A stretch of DNA of 64,000 nucleotides from JBBDRJ01 sp963766295. GTDB lineage: Bacteria; Actinomycetota; JAICYB01. The stretch covers positions 1,426,001 to 1,490,000 of the forward strand of contig CAVXYW010000002.1 in assembly GCA_963766295.1 (NCBI GenBank). Reading direction: 5' to 3'. Under the pieces are notes generated by a model. That model ran no database searches. It had not been told where the DNA came from and was given only the letters and a program-made list of their open reading frames with translations. Below are positions 43,186-51,396 of this stretch, piece after piece. Numbering within the stretch: the first letter of the stretch is position 1; every line of letters starts with the position of its first letter. The position numbers were made by a program, and so were the translations under genes.

Positions 43186-43614
43186 ATGCGTCGCTTGAGC
43201 GCCTTGTGCGCGATCATCCTTGCGCTCTTGGTAGCGTGCGGTCCTCAAACCGTCTCTTCAGCGAAAAGGGCTCAAAGCATCGAAGCCCAGGTCTGGTCGC
43301 CCTACTGTCCCGGGCGGCTCCTTATCGACTGCACCACTCATCAAGCGCGGGAGCTCCGCGCGGACATCCGGAAGCGCGTTGACGATGGCGACTCAGACGA
43401 CGAGGTCTTGGCTTGGGTTCGCGAGAACTACGGAGAAGAAGCCCTGGCCGAGCCAGAGACGTCTGGGATCGGACTGATCATCTGGCTTGGCCCACTGGTG
43501 CTGATCGCCGGTGGAGCGGTCGTGCTCACCGTACTGTTGCGTCGATGGAGTAGAACAACTCCAACCGATCAACATCCAGCCGATCAACAAGGAGGTACAA
43601 ATGCCGGTTCGTAG
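43186..43614 (+). CDS. CcmH-like lipoprotein with altered Cys motif
   Basis: The 142-residue protein starts MRRLSALCAIILALLVACG, a lipoprotein-type signal. The mature part resembles CcmH/NrfF of cytochrome c maturation: a Cys region, QARELRADIRKRVDDGDSDD, VLAWVRENYGEEAL and a C-terminal membrane helix (about 91-113). The usual C-x2-C is S-P-Y-C here, with a further Cys seven residues later (SPYCPGRLLIDC). CcmH reduces apocytochrome c thiols. No other ccm gene is adjacent. It overlaps the OsmC gene by 14 bases. Confidence 0.7.
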   Translation: MRRLSALCAIILALLVACGPQTVSSAKRAQSIEAQVWSPYCPGRLLIDCTTHQARELRADIRKRVDDGDSDDEVLAWVRENYGEEALAEPETSGIGLIIWLGPLVLIAGGAVVLTVLLRRWSRTTPTDQHPADQQGGTNAGS

Positions 43615-44026
43615 CGCAGACGCCGTATGGGAAGGGGACGTACCGAGCGGCAAGGGAACTATGCGTTTCGGTGGAGGCGCCTTCGAGGGTCAGTACTCGT
43701 TCTCCTCGCGGTTCGAGGAAGGCTCTGGAACTAATCCGGAAGAGCTGATCGCTGCGGCTCACGCCGGCTGTTTCTCGATGTTCATCTCCGGAGTGCTGGC
43801 CAAAGCTGGCTTCACGCCGACGAAGGTCGAGACCACGGCCAAGGTCAAGCTCGACAAGGTCGACGATGCGTGGACCGTTACAAACAGCGATCTGGTTTGC
43901 GAAGCGGTGGTTCCCGGTATCGAGGATGCCGCGTTTCAGGAAGCCGCGGATACGGCCAAGAAAGGCTGTCCGATCTCACGATTGCTGAATGCCGAGATCT
44001 CTTTGCAGGCGAAGCTGATCGGTTAA
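43601..44026 (+). CDS. OsmC family peroxiredoxin
   Basis: The 141-residue protein has the OsmC/Ohr pattern: AVWEGDVPSGKGTM at the start, NPEELIAAAHAGCFSM with the first catalytic Cys, and AKKGCPISRLLNAEI with the second. Members detoxify organic hydroperoxides in the cytoplasm. AAGGAGG lies six bases before the ATG, inside the end of the CcmH-like gene, so translation is strong and probably coupled. Its end abuts the convergent MpaB-like gene. Confidence 0.92.
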   Translation: MPVRSADAVWEGDVPSGKGTMRFGGGAFEGQYSFSSRFEEGSGTNPEELIAAAHAGCFSMFISGVLAKAGFTPTKVETTAKVKLDKVDDAWTVTNSDLVCEAVVPGIEDAAFQEAADTAKKGCPISRLLNAEISLQAKLIG

Positions 44027-44944
44027 CTAGGCCACGCGAGCTCCGTCGTCGCGGGCCTGGAGCCCGATCAGCCGGCTGAACTTCGCGACGCGCTCGAGAA
44101 CGGCATCGCCGTGTGAGTAACCGCAGGACGGGCATCGACCTTGGATCGTCAGCTTCGGGGACCACTTACGGCAGTCACGGCAACGCCCCTTAGCCGGTGA
44201 CGGACGCCGTAAAGTCGCACGGGCGAGTGTCCGGCTTCCGATTAGCGGCGCTCTGACGAGCTTGCGGATCCTCCAAAGTGTCGCGCTCCACCACGGCCAA
44301 GAGATGTGAAGCTCGTCTCGTAGCCGGATGGGCAGGGAGCCGACGATGTACAGCCGGTACATCCACATCATCGGCTTACCCCAAACACGCAACGGGACGA
44401 AAAGCAATTCGCGAACGAGATCTCGCCCGGTTTCGGTCGGCTCAAGCGTCGCAACCATCGACTCGATGTACTCCTCCATCGCGCTCAGATCTGCCGGCTG
44501 GTACTCGCGCGGACAGCCGAGAAGCTCGGCTAGGACCTTGGCTTCTTCATAGAAGCGCTCCTGCTCATCACGGTCGAGCTCACGCACAAGCTGGCAATAG
44601 GCGCCGATCATCGACGTCACCGTCGTTGCATGGACCCAAAGCAGTAATCTCGGATCGTTAGCGACGTAGTCGTTTCCTCGAACGCGATCGTGTATGCGAC
44701 TAACCCGATCTGCTGCTTTCGACGCCTCCTTCTTCGAATGGAAGATGAAAGACCGGAAAGCTAGCGCCGTTCGAAGGATTCGACCGACGGGATCTGTTCG
44801 AAAATCACTGTGGTCGTCGATGCCGGCTGCGACCTTAGGATGGGCAAGCTGCATCAAGATCGCGCGGCTGCCCGCGACCGCCATCACGGTGGGTCGACGT
44901 GCAATCTCCCGAGCTACGGAGTCCCGTGCGAACAGCTGATCCAC
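44027..44944 (-). CDS. DUF2236/MpaB-type oxygenase with C-terminal zinc ribbon
   Basis: The 305-residue protein has the DUF2236 core (RAILMQLAHPKVAAGIDDHS, LLWVHATTVTSMIGAY, EYIESMVATL), a family linked to heme-dependent latex-clearing oxygenases. The conserved His residues in AHP and VHATT are present. A C-terminal extension carries four cysteines as C-x2-C-x13-C-x2-C (CRDCRKWSP and GRCPSCGYSHGD), a zinc ribbon that I do not recall in the typical family. Start is a GTG. Substrate unknown. Confidence 0.75.
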   Translation of the reverse strand: MDQLFARDSVAREIARRPTVMAVAGSRAILMQLAHPKVAAGIDDHSDFRTDPVGRILRTALAFRSFIFHSKKEASKAADRVSRIHDRVRGNDYVANDPRLLLWVHATTVTSMIGAYCQLVRELDRDEQERFYEEAKVLAELLGCPREYQPADLSAMEEYIESMVATLEPTETGRDLVRELLFVPLRVWGKPMMWMYRLYIVGSLPIRLRDELHISWPWWSATLWRIRKLVRAPLIGSRTLARATLRRPSPAKGRCRDCRKWSPKLTIQGRCPSCGYSHGDAVLERVAKFSRLIGLQARDDGARVA

Positions 44945-44997
44945 TGCTCAAGGCTGTTCCAGTCGCACGGTTGCGTCAAACGGTGGACCGTTGGGTG

Positions 44998-46464
44998 CTA
45001 CAAAAGCTCGGCCAGGGCCTTTACATCGGAGAGCTCTTCAAGCTTCGTGACGAGCGAGATCACTTCGTCAGCACGATCGGCCGGGCCGGGATGGTTCTGG
45101 CGGAACTTGGTTTCGACCAAGGCACTGGTTTCGTCCCAAGGACGGCCGGCGCCGCCCAGCGGAACATCCTGAGAAGCGGTCAGCTCGGCCCCCGAGGTCG
45201 TGCGAACCGTCACATCGGCCGGGAATGCCATCACGTAGTTCTCGAACGAAACACCGTCGAGCGATTTACCGGAGAGCACGGACGCGAGTGCGAAGCCGTC
45301 GCGTTCGGCAGCCGCGGAAGAGCGGCGGTCGATCTCGGGGTCATGAGCGATAGTGACCTTCGAAGCAGCCGCCTCTATCGATTCCCGGTGCTCGTCGAGG
45401 TACTTGTGCGCCAGGTATTCCGGCTTGAGTGCACCGGCCGTGAGCATGAGACCAAAGGACAGCGCAACGGAGAAGTTGATCGTGATGGGCTCGAGCCGTT
45501 CGGCCGATCGGTACATGTGAGAGAAGCCTTCCATCCCGGACGTGAACATCCCGCACTTCACAGAGATGGAATCGACATCGGCAGCCGTCATCGGCCGGCC
45601 GTTGGATGCTTCGAAGGTGCGCATTATCTCGGTCAAGGAATCGACGGCCGTGTCCACGTACGCGCAGCCCGGGACGATCTTGTAGGTCAGCGAGTCGGAC
45701 AGCCAGGCATCGCCGAATCCGGACAGGATCCAACCGAAGTTGTCCTCGTTGAAGCGACGCAGGAAGCCCTGGTGGTCTTCAAGGATCGTCTGTGCTCCCG
45801 TCCAGCCGCGCGCCGCCAGCTCAGCTGCGCGGCAGCCGTCCACCGTCGTCGATGCCGGGATCAAGAGCTTCGAGTCCGGGCCCATGAACGCCGGCATCAG
45901 CGGGTGCGGTGGTTGGGTGAATGCGATGCCGATAGCGTTGGTGGTTCGTCCGGCATCAAGACCAAGGAAACGGCTGGCTACGCACGCACCCTCCAAGACG
46001 TGGATGTACGACCACATCTGTCCGTTGTGGGGACCGAGCAAGAACGAGGCTCCCAGTCGTCCACCGACTTCGTTGCCAACGGCGACGGCAGAGAGAACGT
46101 CACGACCGGACGCGCCCTCGAGCTCGCCATACGCGAGCGCTGCGCACACTGCGGAATGTCCGGTGTGGCCGGCGAACAAGTAATCGTCGAAGTCGAACGA
46201 CACCGATGCGCACGCGTTGGCGAAGATCGCGTTCAGATGAGGCAAGCGGTCACTGCCTAGGAAAGTGACGCTCTCTTCACCGCTCCCCCACGATTTGGCG
46301 ACTTCGAGAGCCGACACCGCTGGTTCCGAATGACGTCCCGCATAACTCGCTCCGAGAACCGAAAGGATCTGCGCCTTCGATCGAACGTGCACCCGCTCCG
46401 GGATGTCTTCGTAACGCAAAGACGAAGCCCACTCGCCGATCAGTTTCGTTGTTCCCTCAGGCAT
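44998..46464 (-). CDS. MmgE/PrpD family protein
   Basis: The 488-residue protein belongs to the MmgE/PrpD family (2-methylcitrate dehydratase-like): SFDFDDYLFAGHTGHSAVCA holds the Asp/His segment, followed by GNEVGGRLGASF, and PGCAYVDTAVDSLTEI and SVKCGMFTSG later. Family members dehydrate 2-methylcitrate or related hydroxyacids, but many are uncharacterised. No prpB, prpC or acnD gene is close. It precedes, in the minus direction, nothing closer than about 50 bases, and the LLM oxidoreductase ends 10 bases upstream of its start. Confidence 0.85.
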   Translation of the reverse strand: MPEGTTKLIGEWASSLRYEDIPERVHVRSKAQILSVLGASYAGRHSEPAVSALEVAKSWGSGEESVTFLGSDRLPHLNAIFANACASVSFDFDDYLFAGHTGHSAVCAALAYGELEGASGRDVLSAVAVGNEVGGRLGASFLLGPHNGQMWSYIHVLEGACVASRFLGLDAGRTTNAIGIAFTQPPHPLMPAFMGPDSKLLIPASTTVDGCRAAELAARGWTGAQTILEDHQGFLRRFNEDNFGWILSGFGDAWLSDSLTYKIVPGCAYVDTAVDSLTEIMRTFEASNGRPMTAADVDSISVKCGMFTSGMEGFSHMYRSAERLEPITINFSVALSFGLMLTAGALKPEYLAHKYLDEHRESIEAAASKVTIAHDPEIDRRSSAAAERDGFALASVLSGKSLDGVSFENYVMAFPADVTVRTTSGAELTASQDVPLGGAGRPWDETSALVETKFRQNHPGPADRADEVISLVTKLEELSDVKALAELL

Positions 46465-46473
46465 GGTTCCTTC

Positions 46474-47409
46474 CTATGTCCCTGTTAGTTGCTCGACGAC
46501 CGGCGCCAGATCGTCCATGACCCACTCGCCAAGCGTGTAGTAGGACAAACCCCAGCGCTCACGCCGAGCTCGCAGATCCTCACAGATCTGCTCAACCGTT
46601 CCGACCAATGCGTTCGGCGCCTCCAGAGCCTCCTCGGTCGTCAGTCCAAAGGCGGGCGCGAAGTTTTCTGCCTGTCCCTTGCGGTCGTCGGTGACGACCC
46701 CAATGTAGACGAGCGATTGGAATTCGATCTCGTCGAACCGATTACCTGCTGCCTCCCGGACCCAGGCGAGCTTCAGGTCGGCCCTTTCAGGTGCACCGTC
46801 TCGCCCGGCTTCGACGCTGACCTCTCCGGCACGAAGATTCGGATTGATCCCGATGATGTCGGCTTCCCGAGCAGCGATCGTCAGCATCCGTTTTCCGCCG
46901 GCTCCGATCAGGAACGGCGGGTGCGGCTTCTGGACGGGCTTCGGCTGACCGTCGTAGTTGGTGATCGTGTAGTGCTTGCCCTCAAAGGAGAACGGCCCTT
47001 CGGCAAAGGCTCCTTTCAGAACCTTCAGACCCTCTTCGAAACGATCTACGCGAACCGAGGGAGCGTCATAAGGAATGCCGGACATCTCGTAATCGGTACG
47101 CATCCATCCGGCACCGATCCCAAGTTCGACCCGGCCCTCGCTTAGCAGGTCGATAGTCGCGGCTTCCTTCGCGAGTACGACCGGATGCTTGTAATCGTTG
47201 TCGAGAACCAGCGTTCCTAGGCGCAGGTTCGAGTTCTCTGCGACGGTCATCAGCGCCGGGATCGGACCGAGCTGCTCGGAAAAGTGATCGGGCATCGCGA
47301 TAGTCGTAAACCCGATGTCCTCGGCCTTTTTGACCTTCTGAAGCCAGTCCTTTCGGGACGTTGCCGAGCCGATCTGAACGCCAAAATGGAACTTACGAGC
47401 GTGCGGCAA
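46474..47409 (-). CDS. LLM class F420-dependent oxidoreductase
   Basis: The 311-residue protein is a luciferase-like monooxygenase barrel of the F420-using branch (MSMEG_2516/TIGR03621 type): FGVQIGSATSRKDW, AEDIGFTTIAMPDHF, RLGTLVLDNDYKHPVVLAKE, GRVELGIGAGWMRTDY and PFLIGAGGKRML. It would transfer hydride using reduced F420. Start is uncertain; the TTG at 47409 has GGGGAG upstream, while the frame is open to 47451. A PPOX-type protein, another common F420 partner family, is divergent next door. Confidence 0.85.
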   Translation of the reverse strand: MPHARKFHFGVQIGSATSRKDWLQKVKKAEDIGFTTIAMPDHFSEQLGPIPALMTVAENSNLRLGTLVLDNDYKHPVVLAKEAATIDLLSEGRVELGIGAGWMRTDYEMSGIPYDAPSVRVDRFEEGLKVLKGAFAEGPFSFEGKHYTITNYDGQPKPVQKPHPPFLIGAGGKRMLTIAAREADIIGINPNLRAGEVSVEAGRDGAPERADLKLAWVREAAGNRFDEIEFQSLVYIGVVTDDRKGQAENFAPAFGLTTEEALEAPNALVGTVEQICEDLRARRERWGLSYYTLGEWVMDDLAPVVEQLTGT

Positions 47410-47495
47410 GAGCTCCCCTTCGCGTGTTGAACCTAGAGAGTAACGAAGCACGCGATGCGGCTACCATGGGCGCTCGATAGTCACAAGGAGACCAC

Positions 47496-47954
47496 ATGGC
47501 CGTTCCACGTTCGGCGTTGCGTTTGACCGATGAAGAGTTGGAAAAGGTCCTCCAAACCGAACGGACGTGTCGCATCGGTACGGTCTCGCCCGATGGTGAA
47601 CCGCACGTAGCTCCCTTGTGGTTCGTTTGGCACGACGGAGCGATGTGGTTCAACTCTCTCAAACGTTCGCGACGGTCGAGCGACCTCGAGCACGGATCAC
47701 GCGTATCTGTCTGCGTAGATGCAGGTCACGAGTACGCCGAGCTGCACGGTGCGGTTCTCTACGGAAAGCTCGAAGAGGCCGGCGATGTTCCCGAGGTGCG
47801 AAAGATGTTCGGGGATAAATACTTCAACGGCTTCGAGATCCCGGTGGTCAAGTCGCACCGATGGCTGGTTCTTCGCCCGGACAAAACCGTGTCGTGGGAC
47901 TTCAAGAAGATCCCGCAAGGACGAGACCGACGGCTGGAGGCGACGCAATCGTGA
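47496..47954 (+). CDS. Pyridoxamine 5'-phosphate oxidase-like protein (possible F420/flavin binding)
   Basis: The 152-residue split-barrel protein shows LQTERTCRIGTVSPDGEPHV, APLWFVWHDGAMWF, and VSVCVDAG, the pattern of PPOX-type proteins that bind F420, FMN or heme. AAGGAG precedes the ATG. The next gene overlaps its stop (GTGA). Cofactor choice cannot be fixed from sequence by eye. Confidence 0.85.
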   Translation: MAVPRSALRLTDEELEKVLQTERTCRIGTVSPDGEPHVAPLWFVWHDGAMWFNSLKRSRRSSDLEHGSRVSVCVDAGHEYAELHGAVLYGKLEEAGDVPEVRKMFGDKYFNGFEIPVVKSHRWLVLRPDKTVSWDFKKIPQGRDRRLEATQS

Positions 47955-48286
47955 TTAAGCAGATCTCGGTACGCAAACGAGCAGCAAGATGTGGACTTGC
48001 TGCACTCGGTCTATGCCTCACACTCATGCTTTCCACCAGTGCATCCGCACAGGATCAACCGCCTCCTACTGCCCCTTCCATCCGGATCGAGGACGGGAAC
48101 AGGAGGCTGCCCGATGATGCGCGAAGACGGCTGAACGATATCCGCGACCGCGTCAGACGCGACCGCGGGAGGTTCGTCACTGATCGGGAAGACGAAGACG
48201 TTTGGGCCTCTTATGTCGCAGCGGCGGGCGGTTTGGCACTCATCGGGTTGGGTCTACTGATGGTGCGTGGCCAGAAGTCCAGTTAG
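47951..48286 (+). CDS. Small secreted protein with C-terminal membrane helix
   Basis: The 111-residue protein starts at a GTG overlapping the upstream stop and has a signal peptide (AARCGLAALGLCLTLMLSTS then ASAQ), a charged Arg/Asp-rich middle and a C-terminal helix (SYVAAAGGLALIGLGLLMV) followed by RGQKSS. It would be an exported protein anchored by its C-terminus. No LPXTG motif is present. No family recognised. Confidence 0.6.
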   Translation: MIKQISVRKRAARCGLAALGLCLTLMLSTSASAQDQPPPTAPSIRIEDGNRRLPDDARRRLNDIRDRVRRDRGRFVTDREDEDVWASYVAAAGGLALIGLGLLMVRGQKSS

Positions 48287-48822
48287 ACGAGAGCTTCGCT
48301 ACGGCGCGCCAGGATCTCGTCCACCGTTTCCCCTGGCGTCTGGTCAGAACTGTCCAGCCACAAGCCGATGCGTGGTGTTTCGGAGTGGATGTATCGATCG
48401 AGATCCTCGATGGTCGGGCCATCCGGTTGATACGCGGTTTTCGGACGAGCCTTCTCACGTTCGGCGACGACCTCCACGCGAGGCACGAGCACGACAACGT
48501 GTAGCGGCCGCGCCTTTATCCGCTCCACATACGTTGCGAGATTCGGACCCATCACTATGTCCTGCACTACTACTGTGAAGCCCGCATCGAAATAAGTATT
48601 CGCCGTCGAAGCGCCCAAGCCGTACCTGAGATCTAGCTGACGTTCGGCCTCTGGCGACGCACCAGGTCGCATTTGGGCACCACCGGTCACGACCATCCGG
48701 CGATAAACATCGCCCTTCACATGGACACCACGATCGAAACGCTCGGCCAGCTCTTGAGCGATCGACGACTTTCCGGCCGCGGAGATGCCGGTGATCAGAT
48801 AGACGGCGGGTTCGCCGTCCAA
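48283..48822 (-). CDS. P-loop kinase (chloramphenicol phosphotransferase/AAA type)
   Basis: The 179-residue protein has a Walker A motif GISAAGKSSIAQ near the N-terminus, HVKGDVYRRMV, VVQDIVMGPNLATYV and a lid region VEVVAEREKARPKTAY. It resembles small-molecule kinases such as chloramphenicol 3-O-phosphotransferase-like proteins, but the substrate is unknown and resistance should not be inferred. The start is placed at a TTG (48822), one base after the MoeZ stop; longer frames run into that gene. Confidence 0.7.
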   Translation of the reverse strand: MDGEPAVYLITGISAAGKSSIAQELAERFDRGVHVKGDVYRRMVVTGGAQMRPGASPEAERQLDLRYGLGASTANTYFDAGFTVVVQDIVMGPNLATYVERIKARPLHVVVLVPRVEVVAEREKARPKTAYQPDGPTIEDLDRYIHSETPRIGLWLDSSDQTPGETVDEILARRSEALV

Positions 48823-48823
48823 A

Positions 48824-50017
48824 TCAATAGACAGGTATCGACGGGTCGACTTCCTGCGCAAAGGCGTTGATGCCCCCGAGCAGGTTACGCACCTTTGTGT
48901 AGCCGATGCTCTGTAGGAACTGCGTCGCCTGCGCACTGCGTGCGCCCGTTCGGCAAGTGATCACCAGGTTGTCGGCGGTGGACAGCTCGTGCAGACGTGC
49001 AGCGACCTCGTTCATCGGCATCAGCTTGTGAGGCCATTCGAACTTCGAGATGTCGAGCTCGAATGGCTCCCTGACATCGACGAGAACCGGCGGCTCCTCC
49101 GACTTCATCTCGGCCGCAAGTTCGAGCGGAGTTATCGACGGAACTTGGCCCTGCAGCGCGTCGTCCTCCTCGCCGCGGGTGAGGCCGCAGAATTCGACAT
49201 AGTCGATCAACTCGGTGATCGTCGGGTTCTCACCGCAGATCGGGCACGACGGATCCTTGCGCACCTTGATTGACTTCAAGTCCATCTCGAGCGCGTCGTA
49301 GATCTTGAGCTTGCCGATGAGCGGGTTGCCGGTTCCGGTCAGAAGCTTCACGGCCTCGGTAGCTTGGATCGACCCGATGGTTGCGCACAGCACGCCGAGC
49401 ACTCCGCCTTCGGCGCAGGACGGAACCATGCCCGGCGGCGGTGGCTCCGGGTATAGGCAGCGGTAGCACGGGCCCTTGTCCGCCCAGAACACCGATACCT
49501 GGCCCTCGAAACGGAAGATCGAGCCCCAGACGTATGGCTTGTGCAGCAACACGCATGCATCGTTCACGAGGTAACGGGTCGGGAAGTTGTCGGTGCCGTC
49601 GACGATTAGGTCGTAGTCCTTGATGATGTCGAGCGCGTTCTCGGAGTCCAAACGGGTCTCGTGCAGGACGACGTTCACGTTCGGATTGATCTCGGCAACG
49701 GTCTCGCGAGCGGACTCGGCCTTCGAACGTCCGACATCGGACTGGCCGTGGATGATCTGACGCTGAAGGTTCGTCTCGTCCACCACGTCGAACTCGACGA
49801 TCCCGATCGTGCCGACACCGGCAGCCGCCAGATACATGATCACGGGAGAACCGAGTCCGCCTGCACCGATGCACAGGACCTTCGCGGCCTTGAGTCGCGT
49901 CTGTCCTTCCATCGCGACCTCGGGCATGATCAGGTGCCGCGAGTAACGCCGGACCTCATCGAGGTCGAGCTCTTCCCGGCGCTGAACTACTGGGCCGATC
50001 GATTCCGCTACCGACAT
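48824..50017 (-). CDS. moeZ: Adenylyltransferase/sulfurtransferase MoeZ-like
   Basis: The 397-residue protein joins an E1-like ThiF/MoeB adenylation domain (YSRHLIMPEV, GAGGLGSPVIMYLAAAGVG, DNFPTRYLVND, zinc cysteines in CYRCLYP and CPICGE) to a C-terminal rhodanese domain (about 290-397) with the catalytic Cys in ITCRTGARSAQ. Such enzymes activate and sulfurate the C-terminus of sulfur-carrier proteins for molybdopterin, cysteine or thiamine synthesis. AAGGAG precedes the ATG at 50017. No carrier gene is adjacent. Confidence 0.93.
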   Translation of the reverse strand: MSVAESIGPVVQRREELDLDEVRRYSRHLIMPEVAMEGQTRLKAAKVLCIGAGGLGSPVIMYLAAAGVGTIGIVEFDVVDETNLQRQIIHGQSDVGRSKAESARETVAEINPNVNVVLHETRLDSENALDIIKDYDLIVDGTDNFPTRYLVNDACVLLHKPYVWGSIFRFEGQVSVFWADKGPCYRCLYPEPPPPGMVPSCAEGGVLGVLCATIGSIQATEAVKLLTGTGNPLIGKLKIYDALEMDLKSIKVRKDPSCPICGENPTITELIDYVEFCGLTRGEEDDALQGQVPSITPLELAAEMKSEEPPVLVDVREPFELDISKFEWPHKLMPMNEVAARLHELSTADNLVITCRTGARSAQATQFLQSIGYTKVRNLLGGINAFAQEVDPSIPVY

Positions 50018-50118
50018 CTCATCTCCTTGGACACACAAGCATCTGGATCAGATCTCGGGGGAGAGAGGAACCTAAAGATCCGGGCGCGCATTCCCGTGGA
50101 GTTCAGGCTACCCGAGGG

Positions 50119-51102
50119 CTAACGGCGCCGCGTTCGCGCGGCAGATCGGGGCTTTCGCTTCTTCATGGGAGCTTTGCGGCTGCGCGACGGTTTCTTCTTC
50201 GCTCCCACTGCACGAGCTCGCTTCGGCGCGCTCCTTCTGGCCGGGCGCCTCGCTGGCGGACGCTTCGCAGGAGGCTTGGCGGCTCCGGCACGCCTGCGCT
50301 GAGGAGCCGGTTCGACCACGGCCTCCGGCTCTTCGAGTTCGCCCTCTCCTTCGACGAGGGGCACCTCGTCCTCGGGCTCGGGCTCCCACCACCCGAGCTG
50401 CGTCGCCAGGCGGTTCCTGGGGTGAATCTCGTGCTTGCCCTTGTGGAAGGTCCACTCGGCCACCATCCGCTTGCCCCGGTGGTTGAAGCGAAGGGACACC
50501 CTCCAACCGCCGGCTCGCGAGGCCTTGGCGTCCCACGCATCCTCCAGCTCCTCGATGGTCTCGGGCGTGGCCTTCCGCTCCTCCAGGTTCCGGACGACGG
50601 CTTCACCCAGAGGCAGGCCCGAGTTTCCCAGCCGCGGCCTGGGCATCACGGCTCGCTGAGCCATCCGGACGACCCCGCCGCGTTCTGCGAGGACGGGTTC
50701 GGCGAGCCTCTCGACCCAGCCCGGTGAAGCTTTGGCCGCCTCCGAAACCGATCGAACGCTTCGTCCTTCGCGAAGAAGTTGCTGGATCTCGCTGGCCGGC
50801 ATGCCGGTCGTGGCCTGCGATCTACCGACGGCGGGGAGCGGGCGACCAGGCGGATCGGCCCGGAAGCGCTCGGCGGCGGCCGCGGTTTGTTGCGACGTTT
50901 TGGATCGCTTGCGCGTAGCTTCCTGTTGAGTGCGCGCTTGGTCCAGCTTCTTGAGTGCTGCCGCGAACTTCTCGTCGACTGGCAGCCAGAACTTGGCCTG
51001 CTTCGATCCGCGTCGCTGGGAAAACACGACGCCCTTCAGATCGTTGGTGAAGCCCAGGAGAAAAAGTCGGTTCAAGGCGCCGAAAGCATAACTTCGGCTC
51101 AC
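50119..51102 (-). CDS. sepH: SepH-like septation protein (DUF3071)
   Basis: The 327-residue protein has a DUF3071 region (about 1-230): GFTNDLKGVVFSQRRG, FWLPVDEKFAAAL, then the helix-turn-helix-like segment MPASEIQQLLREGRSVRSVS, ASPGWVERLAEPVLAERGGV and the later WRVSLRFNHRGKRMVAEWTF. Residues about 250-327 are a Lys/Arg/Ala/Pro-rich tail. SepH binds and stimulates FtsZ assembly in actinobacteria. The start is a GTG. The long basic tail is histone H1-like and may bind DNA. Confidence 0.85.
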   Translation of the reverse strand: MSRSYAFGALNRLFLLGFTNDLKGVVFSQRRGSKQAKFWLPVDEKFAAALKKLDQARTQQEATRKRSKTSQQTAAAAERFRADPPGRPLPAVGRSQATTGMPASEIQQLLREGRSVRSVSEAAKASPGWVERLAEPVLAERGGVVRMAQRAVMPRPRLGNSGLPLGEAVVRNLEERKATPETIEELEDAWDAKASRAGGWRVSLRFNHRGKRMVAEWTFHKGKHEIHPRNRLATQLGWWEPEPEDEVPLVEGEGELEEPEAVVEPAPQRRRAGAAKPPAKRPPARRPARRSAPKRARAVGAKKKPSRSRKAPMKKRKPRSAARTRRR

Positions 51103-51129
51103 GGAACCTCACAAAGACGTCCGACGAGG

Positions 51130-51342
51130 CTAAGCGGTCCTTCGGCTACGCGACCGGAAGCCGCGCCGCATCTTGATCTCGGGGATCAATCCGGCACTGG
51201 CCAGCTCTCGAAGAGCACGTTCTTCGTCGGCATCGACGACAAGAGCGCCGCTTCGAGGCTTCGGATCCAAAAGCGCAGAGACCACGCAGTCCTTGCAGTG
51301 GTCGCTGTGCTGCATCACGCACGTGTCGCACTCGATCAGCAT
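51130..51342 (-). CDS. Small CxxC...CxxC protein
   Basis: The 70-residue protein has four clustered cysteines (IECDTCVMQHSDHCKDCVVS) and a C-terminal helix LVVDADEERALRELASAGLI followed by a basic tail. The Cys pattern suggests zinc or an iron-sulfur site. It is conserved in appearance with small actinobacterial proteins but I cannot name a function. The start is the ATG at 51342. A LexA-like box lies 24 bases upstream, shared with the divergent yjbQ. Confidence 0.6.
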   Translation of the reverse strand: MLIECDTCVMQHSDHCKDCVVSALLDPKPRSGALVVDADEERALRELASAGLIPEIKMRRGFRSRSRRTA

Positions 51343-51365
51343 GATCGGCCGATTCTGTGCCTCTC

Positions 51366-51379
51366 CGAACACATGTTCG
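51366..51379. promoter_or_regulatory. LexA/SOS box candidate (CGAACACATGTTCG)
   Basis: This perfect 14-base palindrome fits the actinobacterial LexA consensus CGAAC-N4-GTTCG at every fixed position. It lies between the small Cys-rich gene and yjbQ, directly before a TATGAT -10 box (51380-51385) pointing to yjbQ. Confidence 0.65.
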
Positions 51380-51396
51380 TATGATACGGCAGCCTG

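Noticed and set aside
42391..43248. N-terminal extension of the SRPBCC protein to 431 residues
   Set aside because: The extension is the phosphoesterase gene read in another frame. The GTG at 42390 overlapping the upstream stop is the natural start.
44899..46260. Plus-strand frame of 453 codons
   Set aside because: It is the reverse of the MmgE/PrpD gene, which has clear family motifs; the plus-strand product has none.
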